From Chromera velia (Eukaryota > Sar > Chromeraceae), in contig JAHBMJ010000912.1 in NCBI GenBank assembly GCA_018398765.1, positions 1,660 through 29,159 on the forward strand: 27,500 bases of DNA. The letters are read 5' to 3'. The position numbers and the translations under genes are program-made. The notes beneath the pieces are model-generated. The model did not search any database. It was not told the origin of the DNA and saw only the letters and a list, made by a program, of their open reading frames with translations. The first letter of the stretch is position 1, and every line of letters begins with the position of its first letter. Below, piece after piece: positions 1 through 9,911 of this stretch.

Positions 1-12
1 GGGGGGGGGGGG
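1..12. repeat. Poly-G run at the window edge
   Basis: Twelve consecutive G residues open the window. It may be a real homopolymer or an assembly artefact at a contig end; the sequence alone cannot decide. Confidence 0.5.
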
Positions 13-40
13 TCTGGAGAGGGGCCGAAAGAAGAGGTCC

Positions 41-604
41 ATGGAGAGACATGTGACTAGACTACTCACAGTTTCCAAGGCAGCATCCAGTGGGGGGAGA
101 GAGGGACGGGGTCCCGGAGGGGCAGCAGTTGAAGGGCAAGAGGGCCAAAGGGCTGGCCAAGCTAACTGTAGACCACCTTTACAACGACTACCCGACCCAC
201 GCGGAAGGAGGGAGATGGATGAATACATTGCTGTGACAGTCCACGGCATGAAAGCTCTGAAGGAAGTGCTTGAGGAAGGGCTCAAGGCATATGGTGAGAG
301 GGTTACATTAGGGGAGGAATCGAGATTATGTGGAGGAGGGAAGTGGAGGAGCTGTAGGAGAAGGGCGATGAGTTGGAAGAGGAGAAAGAAGAGGCCGAGA
401 GAAGCAGAAACTTTGAAAAAACTGTTGGGAGAAAAAGATGAGGAAGGAGCGAGTGTGCCTGGAGCGGATGGTCCTCTCTCTCTCTTTCACTCCCACCCTC
501 ATCCAGGGCAGAAGGAGAGGGAGGGGAGGAAGAGGAGACAACATTTGAGGAGTGGCTTCGCAATGCATGTAGAGCGACCGGCGGGTTCTCTTTACTGCAT
601 TCAG
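41..604 (+). CDS. Exon fragments of an unrecognised gene (partial)
   Basis: This stretch shows coding character in more than one frame, as expected for several exons or a damaged gene. Around 111-234 frame 3 reads a plausible segment containing KGLAKLTVDHLYNDYPTHA. Around 214-292 frame 2 reads EYIAVTVHGMKALKEVLEEG. A splice donor (GTGAGA) is possible at 293 and a good acceptor (pyrimidine tract then CATCCAG) ends at 506. The next segment, 507-604, reads in frame 1 through an acidic EEEETTFEEWLRNA stretch and ends at a donor GTGCGT at 605. The product is not recognised. The exact exon structure is uncertain and the gene probably begins outside the window. The end of this segment resembles the exon ending at 1180. 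Confidence 0.35.
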
Positions 605-881
605 GTGCGTTGATTCATTGATCAATTTGTTGGGTGGTGCTTTCATTTGTCTACACATTCAACCAACAGACTGAAATCTGAGGGACACACATGCATAAGA
701 TGATTTTGAATTGTTTCCCTCCTTTACTTCGCACCTTTGATGAATCTCACGTGTTTATAACCTGACTGCAATTCAACCGACGGTGTAACTTGGTCAATTC
801 TATTTCAAAACTCCAGAATAAATGGTTTCCCTTCATTCCTTGTAAGTGCATGTCTACAGGTGAGCTCTCGGTCACTCTCAG

Positions 882-1180
882 TACTGCTCAGAAGGTGCGA
901 TCAAGTACCTGTCCATCGGCAGGGGGACAAGTCCTGTAGAGCCGGTGTGGGTAGATATGAAGAGATGGCACTCGGCGCTTTTCTTCGCAAACAACGTACA
1001 TGAAGGTCTCGATGCTCCTCGCATGAATCTTACGAGGGGAATTCCTAGGGAATTCAACGATTTCAGAAGCGAATTGAAGGGTCCAAGGGGAAAACCGGAG
1101 GAAGAGATGAAAACATTTAAGGAATGGCTTTCGAATACACGACAAACTAGCAAACGGAGTGCTCTATTTGTTGCATTCAA
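882..1180 (+). CDS. Probable internal exon, unknown protein
   Basis: Frame 3 is open for about 100 codons from a possible acceptor (CACTCTCAG, ending at 881) to a donor GTGCGT at 1181. The translation includes YLSIGRGTSPVEPVWVDMKR, then WHSALFFANNVHEGLDAPRM, and ends in EEEMKTFKEWLSN. I recognise no family. The last 60 bases and the donor match the exon ending at 604, which argues that both are real exons of a duplicated unit. No following exon could be identified in the AT-rich sequence downstream. Confidence 0.4.
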
Positions 1181-1190
1181 GTGCGTTGAT

Positions 1191-1917
1191 TGACTGCTTA
1201 GTTGAGTGGTTGGCAGTTACATTTGATAATGTCTTTCATATGTCTCTCACATATAATATATTGACACTAGATCTCCATTGCACTATTTTGATTCTAATAC
1301 GGAAAGATGTGTTCAAGATGCAAATACTGTTTGGGATATTTGTAAAACTTTCTTAGTTTCACACTATAATTTTTCTTATAGTTACTTTTCTCCTAGTTTT
1401 TCTCAGTTTTCTGTTCATTAAACTTTTATCACGTTCTATCCGAGTCAGTTTACGATAATTCTTCTATATAACAACTTTAATTTCCTAGTTTAATTTCTAT
1501 TACTTACCTGTATTATATATTAAATTTAACATTTTTTGTTAGCAAGATAATCGGCCTGGCCGAGGTCTTACAATTAACAATATTGTAAATTGTTAATTAC
1601 TTAATGAACTTGAAGTTGATAACTGTTGGTTATAACTTTCAAAGCTGATTTGCGTCCAAACGAATATGAACAACACTCTTCTCAAAAAAATTTATATTTT
1701 CTTTCAGACCTGACTACTACTTAAAAGTTCAAGCCATATTTTAGGATAAGCTTAAAAGTTCGCACCACAGGCGTGGATGATTTACAGTGTCTATCTGAAC
1801 AGTGTCTTGACCGTCTACGCCGCAGGCATGGACGGTCTCTTGAAAAACGATGCCGCAGATAGAGATCATCTTAATAATATTTTTTTAAGTGGCACTTAGG
1901 TTTAGGGAGCTTTTCTT
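1191..1917. other. AT-rich, apparently non-coding stretch with hairpins
   Basis: No convincing exon is visible here. Two perfect inverted repeats stand out: a 10-bp pair (AATTAACAAT, 1572-1581, with 1589-1598) and a 7-bp pair (GACCGTC, 1809-1815, with 1831-1837) whose stem extends imperfectly inward. Confidence 0.5.
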
Positions 1918-2139
1918 TCACTCTTCTTTCAGTTTTCTGTGCCAGTTCACTTGGCATCGTCTCAGACATCCAACGTTCTTCACCAAGATACAGTAGCTTA
2001 GATGCTTGGAGACTAGCTCGGAGAGTGCATCTGTTGTCCAAACCGAGTCACTACGTATGCATTCCACCACAGAGACATTAATAAGTGAGATCGAGGTCAC
2101 TTTCTTCAGACTTTCCATCTCTTCCCTCCCAATTGTCAA
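1918..2139 (-). CDS. Small open frame, doubtful
   Basis: A 73-codon minus-strand frame with a mixed, protein-like composition, including SLINVSVVECIRSDSVWTTD and a basic end WHRKLKEE. It has no recognisable domain and no clear splice signals. It may be an isolated exon or chance. Confidence 0.15.
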   Translation of the reverse strand: MTIGREEMESLKKVTSISLINVSVVECIRSDSVWTTDALSELVSKHLSYCILVKNVGCLRRCQVNWHRKLKEE

Positions 2140-2174
2140 ACAGGAACCAATACACTAGAACTATAGTGTGTTAC

Positions 2175-2232
2175 AATCACAATTTCTAGAATCTTTTGTA
2201 TCACAATGATTTGTGATACAATAATTGTGATT
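2175..2232. repeat. Nested perfect hairpin (foldback, MITE-like)
   Basis: An inner 11-bp perfect inverted repeat (TTGTATCACAA, 2196-2206, with 2211-2221) lies inside an outer 10-bp perfect inverted repeat (AATCACAATT, 2175-2184, with 2223-2232). Together they can form one long cruciform or hairpin. Inner and outer arms share the core TCACAA. Confidence 0.7.
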
Positions 2233-2512
2233 TTAAGAACTTTTGGCTGATTTAATTAAATCACACTTATGTATGAAAAAAATAGTTGTAGATCGCATGT
2301 TTGCTGTGTTTGGCACGGCTTGATACGCATCAAAGGGCACCGTCATAGCCGCTGCGGGGCACGTGGACTCCGGATAGACTCCATATAACTTTTTTTAAAC
2401 AAAGATAATCCCGGCTTGGCTAAGGTTACATCGTATACAGTAACTTTACATGAGTTTTTCACATGCAGCTGTTTTTCTTGCGGGGCTATGCACCTAGCTG
2501 TCTCGGTGAGAT

Positions 2513-2800
2513 GAGTGAGTGGGTGAGTGAGTGAGTGATCGAGTGTTACTGAGTGAGTAAGTGATCGAGTGAGTGAGTGAGTGAGTCTATACGAGTGAAT
2601 AAGTGAGTTAGTCAGTGCATGATCGAGTGAGTGAGTAAGCTGAATGCTGGGGTGAGGGACTGAGAGCATAAGTGAGTGAGTGACTAAGTAAGTGAGTGAG
2701 TGAGCTAGTGTATGAGTGAGTGGGGTGAGTGCGTCACTGTGAGTGAGTGAGTAACCGAAGTAAATGAGTATGAATAAGTAAGTCTAAGTGAGTGAATATA
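2513..2800 (+). repeat. Degenerate GAGT microsatellite
   Basis: About 290 bases consist mainly of GTGA/GAGT tetranucleotides, interrupted by point changes and variants such as GATCGAGT. The long Ser/His/Leu/Thr frame on the minus strand is a product of the repeat and not a gene. Confidence 0.85.
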
Positions 2801-2879
2801 GAAGAACAGTCGGCTCTTCAATAAGTTGACAACAACTCTGAAGACTTCAACTTAATTAGTCTTTAAATCACTTTGAATG

Positions 2880-3237
2880 TCTAGGATTTGCGGGATCGGG
2901 GGAGTACGACCAGCACCACAGTGACTGGCCCGGGGAGGCACGCTGTGCAAGAGAGTACCTGGGCGGGGTGAACCGGACAAGGGAGCCATGCGCAGGACTC
3001 TAATGCACGCATTCCGGGTAGTAGCCAGCGGTTCTGGCATAGGAATGCATCATGCATAGATCCGGCCAACGTGATGTGCATGCGGCTTGGATGGCGGTAC
3101 AGCAAGCGGTCCGGTTGGGAACTGCGAGCTGGAGGGTATGTCTTGGGAAATTCATGGAAGGAATTTGCCAGATGGTCAGACAGAAGTCAAGACAGAGAGT
3201 TGTATGGATTAATAGCAGTACCATAGAGTGACATACC
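2880..3237 (+). other. Sequence interrupted by the retrotransposon; possible decayed coding region
   Basis: This GC-richer flank ends exactly at the target-site copy ATACC (3233-3237). One plus-strand frame (about 3070-3225) reads DVHAAWMAVQQAVRLGTASW and further protein-like sequence to a TGA just before the insertion. It may be the upstream part of the decayed coding region that resumes after 10493, but frame continuity is not established. Confidence 0.25.
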
Positions 3238-3816
3238 CGTAATGTTCCAGAAGCATGCTGCTCCTGTTCTTTGCTTGTCGACGCGCACTTTTTTTCTCTT
3301 TTTCCGTTTGGTAAGGGGCGCATACCGAGCGAATTGATTTTTAAAGCACGTAAGTCCCCATCCTGATCCTTAAATGCTGCGCGCGCCACCACTGGTCGGC
3401 TCGCCTCACGTATGATATTCATCTTTCCATGCGCTTCTCTCTCTTTGACTGATCCCGGCTCGCCTCTCCTGTCAGTGATTGCACGTTGAGTGATGCACGC
3501 TGAGTCTCGATTGTTTATGCAAGTGATTGCCATCTCTGGAACTCTTTCACTTCTCGTTTGGGGCTTTCCGGAGTTCCCGCATACAACTCTATCAAGCGTC
3601 TCCTCTCGCATATATTTTGACTCACAAAATTTCTTATTATTTCATCTCAATCGATTGCTAGAATTGAACGTTTTTCCTCTGGGAGTGGCTCTCTGCTTGC
3701 CACTCTGTAACGACTTTCTCTGGAATAAGGACCTATGGATCGATTTCTTCGTGAGTCTTTATTTCCGTCTTTGTGTGTAGCTAGATATTCGTTCTTATAG
3801 TCTAGCACACATCTCG
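3238..3816 (+). repeat. 5' long terminal repeat
   Basis: 579 bp, aligned along its whole length with 9912-10493. The boundary is set by the end of similarity, by the target duplication on the left and by the primer-binding site on the right. The termini read CGTAATG...CATCTCG, an imperfect inverted repeat, and not the usual TG...CA. The open frame inside (3490-3780) also exists in the other LTR but is judged incidental. Confidence 0.93.
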
Positions 3817-3830
3817 TGGTGCCAGCTCCC
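3817..3830 (+). promoter_or_regulatory. Primer-binding site for minus-strand DNA synthesis
   Basis: TGGTGCCAGCTCCC begins at the first base after the 5' LTR. A leading TGG is expected where the CCA 3' end of a primer tRNA pairs. I cannot name the tRNA from memory; it differs from the TGGTATCAGAGC typical of plant Copia elements that use initiator tRNA-Met. Confidence 0.8.
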
Positions 3831-3924
3831 ACTTTCTTCCTCTGATTCTTTGAGAAAGCGTCCTTTCTTTTCCTGGGTCAAACGGCTTTCTTCTTGTCCG
3901 TTTGCCTTCTCCTTAGCTTCTGCA

Positions 3925-5757
3925 ATGGAGCAAACTCCAGTGATTGAAGGATCTCTGTCCGGTCCTCCGGCATCTGGCTCTGAGCTCGCTTCTGCTTTGT
4001 CTCCTCCTGATGCAGCAGATCACACTCTGCCAGCGGTTGGAGTCGAGGAGCACGTCGAAGTGTCTCCACTTGATGTCTCTGGTGCCTCTGGTCAGGCTGG
4101 GCAGGGTGATCCACCTCCTCCTGTGCCTCCAGTGTCCGACCTTCCACACCCTGTAACTGAGGCGTCCTCAGGTGATGGGCCCCCTGCACCTCTTCCCACT
4201 CCTCCGTACCCCTACTCGGCTCTGCTGACGGGGCACCAGGCCGCCTACTACCCCATCGGAACTCTTGGTCCAGGTTTTCCTGGATTTGCTCCTCCACAGG
4301 TGACTCCTGTCCCTCCCGCCTCAGGCTTCTTCCCTTCTGCAGGCCCGTATGCGACTCCTGTGCCGCAGTCCGTACACCATTATTGGCTTCTCTGGCAGAA
4401 CGTTCCGTCTCCCTCTCCTCCTATGCCGCCTGTGCAGCAGCAGCCACCCTGGCAGCCTTTCTCCGTTCCTTCTCCTGGTCACTCTGTTCAAGTTGTGACC
4501 CGCCGGAGTGGATTGGCAAAAAAGGCGATTAACCAGTTAGGGATTTTTTCGGGCACCCCCCAGGAAGACGTGGAACTGTGGAAAGAGAGCTTCCACAAGG
4601 TAGTGGATGAAGTCCGCTCGTTGGATGGTCCCCATGCACTCAGTCCCCAAGACCTATCTGGCATCATCCGTCAGAAGGTCTCTTCAGGGGTGCGAGAGGT
4701 CCTCCGTTCTCGCACTGTGCAGGCCGACCAGATCTATGACCCTTTGTGGCTGCTTGATACCCTTGACAGCCTCTACCTCGGTCTATACGAGTCCTGTCAA
4801 GGCACTTTGTCCTCTCACCAATGAGTCTGTCGACACCTACTTTGCCCGAACAGCAAAAGTCTTTGGCCGTCTCCGTCGACTCATTCTAGCGATGGTGTTT
4901 GGGTCTAAGCCCTTTATCCTCTTCGAGTATAGCATCCTCCTCAAATCTCCTGGAGTCACTTCCCACTGAAAGAGGCGCTCATCGGTATGTCCTAGCACAC
5001 CTGCAAGATTACACCCCTATGGGCCTTCGTGACTGTCTGCGCCGCTACGAACAACAGCTTGGAACACCGACTCCCTCTGCCACGATCTAGTTCTCGAGTG
5101 CACCTCCCTCCCGGTCATCTTCTACTCCCAAGCCCAACCACCCCAAGTGCATCTACTGTGGGGTCGCTCACCCATGGAGGAAGCATGTGAAGTGCATCGC
5201 TTGCGGTGCCTCACCTCATAGTGATCGCTCTACTTGCCCAGCGATCGCCCACGTTTGCAGTTGTGGTAAGCAGGGGCACCTTGATGCCATGTGTCCCTCC
5301 AAGCTCCGTGCCTCCAAGAAGGTCGCCAACGTTCACTGCGCGACCGTCTCTTTTGCCTCTGCTGCCGTCATCTCCCCCAATTTGGTACACGGCCCTCATT
5401 TTGGCAAGGATGATGGGGCAACTGTCGAGGCCGTCGGTGAGCTCTACCTCGAAAAGGTCTCCGCCTCCATCACTTACACCGTGAAGGTACTCGACACCCC
5501 AGTCCCTGTGCGGATTGCTGGTTGCAACGACTCCTCTGAGGCTTCCGGAGCCGTCGTCTACGCCACCCACTCTGTCACGCTTGATGACGTTATCTTCGGT
5601 GACCGCCTTGAGTCCATTACTTTCCTCATCCTTCCACAGTCTTCGATCCCTTTCCTCTTTTCGAAAGCCCTTGCCCAATGGCTCTCTGTGAAGATGGATT
5701 ACAAAGATAATGTTATGGTGATCCCATCACCCTCTGGGCCTGATATCAGATCGACCT
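3925..5757 (+). pseudogene. gag: Retrotransposon Gag (capsid/nucleocapsid), broken
   Basis: Gag packages the element RNA. The first ATG in the open frame is at 3925 (MEQTPVIEG); the frame is open further upstream but has no earlier ATG. The first ~200 residues are rich in Pro, Ser and Ala, followed by a helical capsid-like part (LAKKAINQLGIFSGTPQEDV onward). The frame ends at 4822-4824. Similarity to Gag continues first in frame 2 (NESVDTYFARTAKVFGRLRR, to about 4935) and then in frame 3 (about 4935-5757), so two indels have occurred. A TAG at 5088-5090 interrupts frame 3. Zinc-knuckle motifs follow at 5148-5294: CIYC...H...C, CIACGASPHSDRSTC and CSCGKQGHLDAMC. The last has CXC where CX2C is usual. 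Confidence 0.85.
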
Positions 5758-6385
5758 CGGGGAGTATTACGGCCTCCCTCTCGTCCAAGATGACGATTCC
5801 CCACCTTTGTTGGTGGGCTCAGATGAGTCCGACGACGAACGTCCCCCCCTGGAGGATGATCCTAATGAGTCGGAGGACGAGATCGATAACTCTGCCCCCT
5901 TTCATCCTCTTCCTTTTGCTATATGCACGACCACCTCTCCTACTACCACCCCTGCTCTACACTCGCCTCCAGAGGGCATTGCGGGTGTCGGGGTTCCTAT
6001 GTCTACGGGAGAGGCACCTGAGGGAGTGCGTGTTGGTGTGTCTGGAGGAGAGACACCTGAGGGCGTGTGCATGTCTGTGTCTCCGGAGGAGGCGTCTATC
6101 CCCTCTGGAGAGGGAGTTGAGGGATTAAAAGAGCCAGTGCGTCCAGGTGGGCTCACAGGCGGGGCGTCCACTACAGCGCAGGATTCTGTGAAAGCAACCA
6201 CTGGCGGTGATGTCCCTTCTCTTTCTGTTTCTTTTTCTGACGACCGCGATTCTCCCCCCTTTGAATCTCTCTCTGTCAATGAATCTGAACCTTCTCTCTC
6301 TGAGTTTGAGTTTTCTCAACTCATGTTTACGATTCAACTCAAACAGACAAGCACAGTCAAGATTTTTACTGCTTCTGATTTTTAG
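5430..6385 (+). pseudogene. Possible protease region plus acidic low-complexity linker, broken
   Basis: The Copia order predicts an aspartic protease between the zinc knuckles and integrase. In frame 3, VLDTPVPVRIAGCNDSSEAS followed by FLILPQSSIPFLFSKALAQW could be its remnant, but I do not see a clean D-T/S-G active site, so this is weak. Near 5750 the reading passes to frame 2 (IDLGEYYGLPLVQDDD). It then runs through an acidic, Ser/Pro-rich stretch (SDESDDERPPLEDD and later) to a TAG at 6383-6385. The linker may separate protease from integrase. Its repetitive EAPEG/ETPEG units suggest internal duplication. Confidence 0.45.
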
Positions 6386-6400
6386 GATTTGGTTTGCAGG

Positions 6401-7340
6401 GTTCATTGCGAGTGTGTGCATGCAAATGTGAAGGAAGTGATGGCTTAACTCCTCTTTCATTTCTCTTTCGAACTCCCGCTCACTACTATTTGAGCGTATG
6501 TCGCTCATGTTATCTTTTTTTGCCCTGAATGTCCGCAGGTGAAGGGCCCGGTTGGTTTCTCCATCCCCGGTGTCTCCTTCACTAAGGAGGCATACGTGAG
6601 GGCGAGGCTGCACCTTGACAGCCTGTATTTGGAGGACTCATCAACTCACGGTGCTGGAGGATTTTCTTGCTTATGGCTTTGCCCCTCGCTTTGCTGCTTA
6701 TCCCAACAGCCACGAGACTGTCGCTTTCCTTAAAAACCTATGGTTCCCTCGTTTTAGGGTCCCAGAGAAGATTCGATGCGACCAGGGGTCTGAGTTTGCA
6801 AACGCCCCCCTCATTGAGCTCTTCAAGCGTTGGGGCTTCCGTGTTTTATTCGTACCCTCCGGCTACAAGGACGGCAACTCCTTATCCGAACAATGGCAGA
6901 GAGAGATGCTTGCCTCCGTCCGCTTTCTCCTCCTCGAGCGTTAGCTCCCCGGCAGCTCATGGCCTGAGATCCACGATGAGGCGATTCGACGTTTGAACAA
7001 CCGAATGTCAGTGCAGGGGGGGGGTTCTCGTCACATAGCCACTGCCCTCCCTGGTTCGCTGTCTTGTGTTCACCGTTCTTTCCCCTCTGCCCACCCTCCC
7101 CGCCCGTCTGCTTTGCAAATTTATTGTGTGGGAGACATTGTTATGTACAACCGGGGCGCCTCTGGAGGGGGGGGTCGATCAGGTCAAGGTCACAAGTGTG
7201 GCCCCGTTTGGGCCCCCTATCGCGTTGTCTCCGTTGAGAACGAACACTTCTACAAAATTGTAGCCACCGATGAGTCCCTCCACCCCCAACGGACCACTGC
7301 ATTGCCTCACCAGCTCCGTCCAGCCGTCCGCCCTGTTCCA
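6401..7340 (+). pseudogene. Retrotransposon integrase, broken
   Basis: Integrase joins element cDNA into the genome. A zinc-binding region in frame 2 (6401-6580) reads HCECVH...CPECPQVKG, an HX4H...CX2C finger interrupted by TAA and TGA stops. The catalytic core has Asp in ARLHLDSLYL (6617-6619), Asp in IRCDQGSEF (6780-6782) and Glu in SLSEQWQREM (6888-6890). The last two are separated by 35 residues, the classic D-D-35-E spacing. A frameshift near 6655-6670 moves the core from frame 2 to frame 3, and a TAG stop follows at 6942-6944. The C-terminal module (about 7120-7330) reads GDIVMYNRG, then GPVWAPYRVVSVENEHFYKI and LPHQLRPAV. This resembles the GPY/F module usual in Ty3/Gypsy integrases. 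Confidence 0.85.
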
Positions 7341-8190
7341 TCTGGTATCATGCGCACACAACCCAATCCCCAAGGTGCTACTCTAGCCAAACGTGCAGGG
7401 TGGAGAGATTCCGCCTCGCTTCCTTCCTCCGCTGATGCTGCTCTGACTCTGCTTCAAGAACAAGAGGCAGCAGCCTTTATCCCCTTCTTTGGTCCCGACC
7501 CAATGACTGAGCCCCCCCCTGATACCGTGACGACCCCTGCCCCTTTGCCTCCTGCTGACTTGCCTGCTGTCCATGTAACGGACCCATCTCTGTCCTCGCA
7601 GCCCACTCAACAGCCGATCCCCGAGTCTGCCCTGCCGGCAACTCCCCCTTTTGCCTCTCCTTTCCCCATCACGCCAGGCACGATGGTGATTGGTCGTTCT
7701 CCCGAGCATTTACTCCTGTGGGTAGGAGAAATCCTTGGTGTCCTGCCGAGTGATAGAGCAGCAGAGGGTGATGTCCGGTATGAGGTCCATGCGTGGGGTT
7801 CCCACCAGCGATTGCTCTGTCCCACAAGCAGTGGGTACCGGGCTACTATTCCTCGGGAGGGGGGTATGTCTCGTACGATAAGCGCGCTTCCAAGCATGTG
7901 GCAGAGATTGTTAAACTGTTGCACGGTCAGATCGCGGCAGCAGGCTTCGAGATGGAGCGTTCGCGGGGCAATCACAGGTCTCATCTTCCCCCTTCTCTCT
8001 GCTCTCATTTTGCCTCTGGCTCGCATGGATGTCATTTCTATGAGTATCCAGGTGCTCGTTTGTCTGACCCTTCTGTCGCATCTGCTGTCACTTTTTTTGC
8101 TTCTATTGATCTGTCAGTGTATGTTGCAACCATGCACCGACCAGTGAGTTTGAAACATCTGTGTCCTGCTTCCTGTTAGCTTGTCTGTTT
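7340..8190 (+). pseudogene. Integrase to reverse-transcriptase linker, Pro-rich, partly decayed
   Basis: Frame 3 stays open to 8147 but looks protein-like only to about 7800: a Pro/Thr/Ser-rich stretch, then TMVIGRSPEHLLLWVGEILG and DVRYEVHAWG. Frame 2 looks better from about 7815 to 7960 (KQWVPGYYSSGGGYVSYDKR and KHVAEIVKLLHGQIAAAGFE). The rest (7960-8190) has no clear frame and ends in a pyrimidine-rich stretch with TTTTGCAG at 8188-8195, which could be a splice acceptor or chance. Confidence 0.5.
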
Positions 8191-8194
8191 TGCA

Positions 8195-9005
8195 GACCAG
8201 AAGGAGGATCAGGGATGGATCGATCGGGAGGTCTATATCAGGACTCCGATCTCTGAGGTCCCGAGGAACGTTCCTCGCGTCCCTCTCCTCCGTGTGCGCA
8301 CCGAGAAGCTTCAGGACGATGGCACGCGCAAATTCAAGACGCGCACCGTCATCAACGGCAAGCAGGTCCCTCAGGAGGGTTTAAGTGTCGCCACCCGACT
8401 CTGCCCCCCCAAAGCTGTGCGCATTGTCCTGTAAATTGCGTTGGACGCTTGCAAGTGTTGAGGCGTCGACCTTTCCTTTCAGAAGGCCGATGTTGTGCAG
8501 GCGTACCTACAAGCCCCGTTGCCTCCTGATCGCCTCTCTCTCGCTGCCATCCCCCCTTCTGGCCACCCAGACCATGGGCAGTTTCTCTAGGTCCTCCGCA
8601 AGGCCGTCTATGGCTTGCCCGACGCAGGCAAAGTCTTCGAGGATTTTTTTAGCTCCGTCCTCCGCTCCCTTGGATGGGAGCCAACGCTCTTTCCGGGTGT
8701 GTGGGTGTTGCGTAGTGCCGATGGTGAGCTTTGTGCTCTTCTGGCTACCTACTGTGACGACCTGCTCATTCTGGGCATCAGAGAGGATACAGCAGCTACC
8801 ATCGACTCCCTCAAGGACATCGTAACGTGCGGCGATTACACCAATCTCTCAAAGGGTTGTTTTGTTGGTATACAGTTCGACGTCTCCACCACCGGCGTGT
8901 TCTGCCACCAATTAACATGATTATGTCACCTCTCTTGTCCTCCTTCCTGATATGGCCGGCTTTGACCAATGTGCAGACAAGCCTCTCCCTGTCGGGTCTA
9001 CGTAT
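8195..9005 (+). pseudogene. pol: Copia-type reverse transcriptase, broken
   Basis: The RT copies element RNA to DNA. Frame 2 from 8195 reads GWIDREVYIRTPISEVPR, then KFKTRTVINGKQ. It continues through the first catalytic Asp in KADVVQAYLQAPLP (8489-8491), the family motif LRKAVYGLPDAGKVFEDFF and the active-site box TYCDDLLILG (Asp codons 8756-8761). YCDD replaces the usual YVDD. Three stops interrupt the frame (TAA 8432-8434, TGA 8459-8461, TAG 8588-8590); each is one C-to-T change from a sense codon. The frame shifts to 3 around 8919 (DYVTSLVLLPDMAGFDQCAD) and to frame 1 near 9005. The motifs match the RVT_2 family. Confidence 0.92.
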
Positions 9006-9855
9006 GCATGAGGACGATACCTCTCCTCTGCTGTCTGCCGTAGGTGTGAAGGTCTTCCGAACCCTGCTTGGGCAGGTAGGCTACGTGGCGAGCTGCACAC
9101 GCCCAGATGTTACTCTTGCGTACTTGTACCTGTCACGTTTTCTGGCGTCCCCAACCGAGAGGGCTCTTCGTCTTCTCCTCCAAACGGTGCGCTACCTCCA
9201 TTCGCATCCATCTCTTGGAATCCACGTCCGTCCTTCCTCCGACCCGACCAAGCTGACTGCCATCGAGCATGGGGACTCATCGTTTGGCAACGCCGCCTCC
9301 CCACATCCTCAGACAGGCTGGGTTGTTTTTATCAATAACTCACCTCTCATTTGGAAAAGCAGGAGGCAGTCCCGCATAGCAAGATCAACTACAAAAGTAG
9401 AGGTGCTCGCCCTGGAGGAAGGCATCGACGCCGCGCTGCATTTTGTGAACTGCGCCGCCCCCTTCTACTCCAACATCCGTGTCGGAATTGGCTGCGATGT
9501 AGCAAACGTTTTGTCTCTGCTGTTATCTGGCGCCTCTTCCTCTACTAAGCATGCCCTCTACCCCATTATCCAGGAGATGCAGGATAAGGCTTGTGACGTT
9601 CCCCTCCAGGCCGCCACTGACTTGGTCGAGCAACACAGGATTGGCATCTTCAAGATCCCCACCGATTCCAACCTCTCTGACCTCCCCACGAAGGCGCTCA
9701 ACCTTGGCCCTCTGACTCGTCTCATGAGTCCTTCTCCCTCTCTTTCTCCGGTGTTTGGGAGCGAGATTGTGTCTTTTCTTCCTCCTCTTGCTCTGCATGA
9801 CCGCCCGACGATGGAGAAGGAAAGAAGGGGGGATGGGGAGGAGCTGACCGCATGA
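9006..9855 (+). pseudogene. Copia-type RNase H domain (reading frame largely intact)
   Basis: Frame 1 is open through the whole domain. It starts with the connector VFRTLLGQVGYVASCTRPDV, followed by RNase H with its acidic residues in place: Asp in HGDSSFG (9274-9276), Glu in TKVEVLALEEG (9400-9402), Asp in GCDVANVL (9496-9498) and Asp in TDSNLSDLPTKAL (9679-9681). The family pattern LIWKSRRQSRIARSTTK before the Glu is clear. It removes RNA from the RNA-DNA hybrid during reverse transcription. The frame ends with TGA at 9853-9855. It has no start of its own and belonged to the polyprotein. It is the best preserved domain of this copy. Confidence 0.92.
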
Positions 9856-9895
9856 GAGCGTTTTGTTTATTTCCCGGTTTTGTCAGCTACCGCTG

Positions 9896-9911
9896 CAGAA
9901 AAAAGAAGCCA
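9896..9911 (+). promoter_or_regulatory. Polypurine tract before the 3' LTR
   Basis: AGAAAAAAGAAG lies directly upstream of the 3' LTR, where plus-strand DNA synthesis is primed. A second purine-rich stretch lies at about 9810-9845. Confidence 0.55.

Noticed and set aside
2343-2669. Long minus-strand frame rich in Ser, His, Leu and Thr
   Set aside because: It is the translation of the GAGT microsatellite.
3490-3780. 96-codon frame inside the 5' LTR, with a counterpart at 10197-10457 in the 3' LTR
   Set aside because: Its conservation follows from LTR identity; it has no codon signal or domain and LTRs are normally non-coding.
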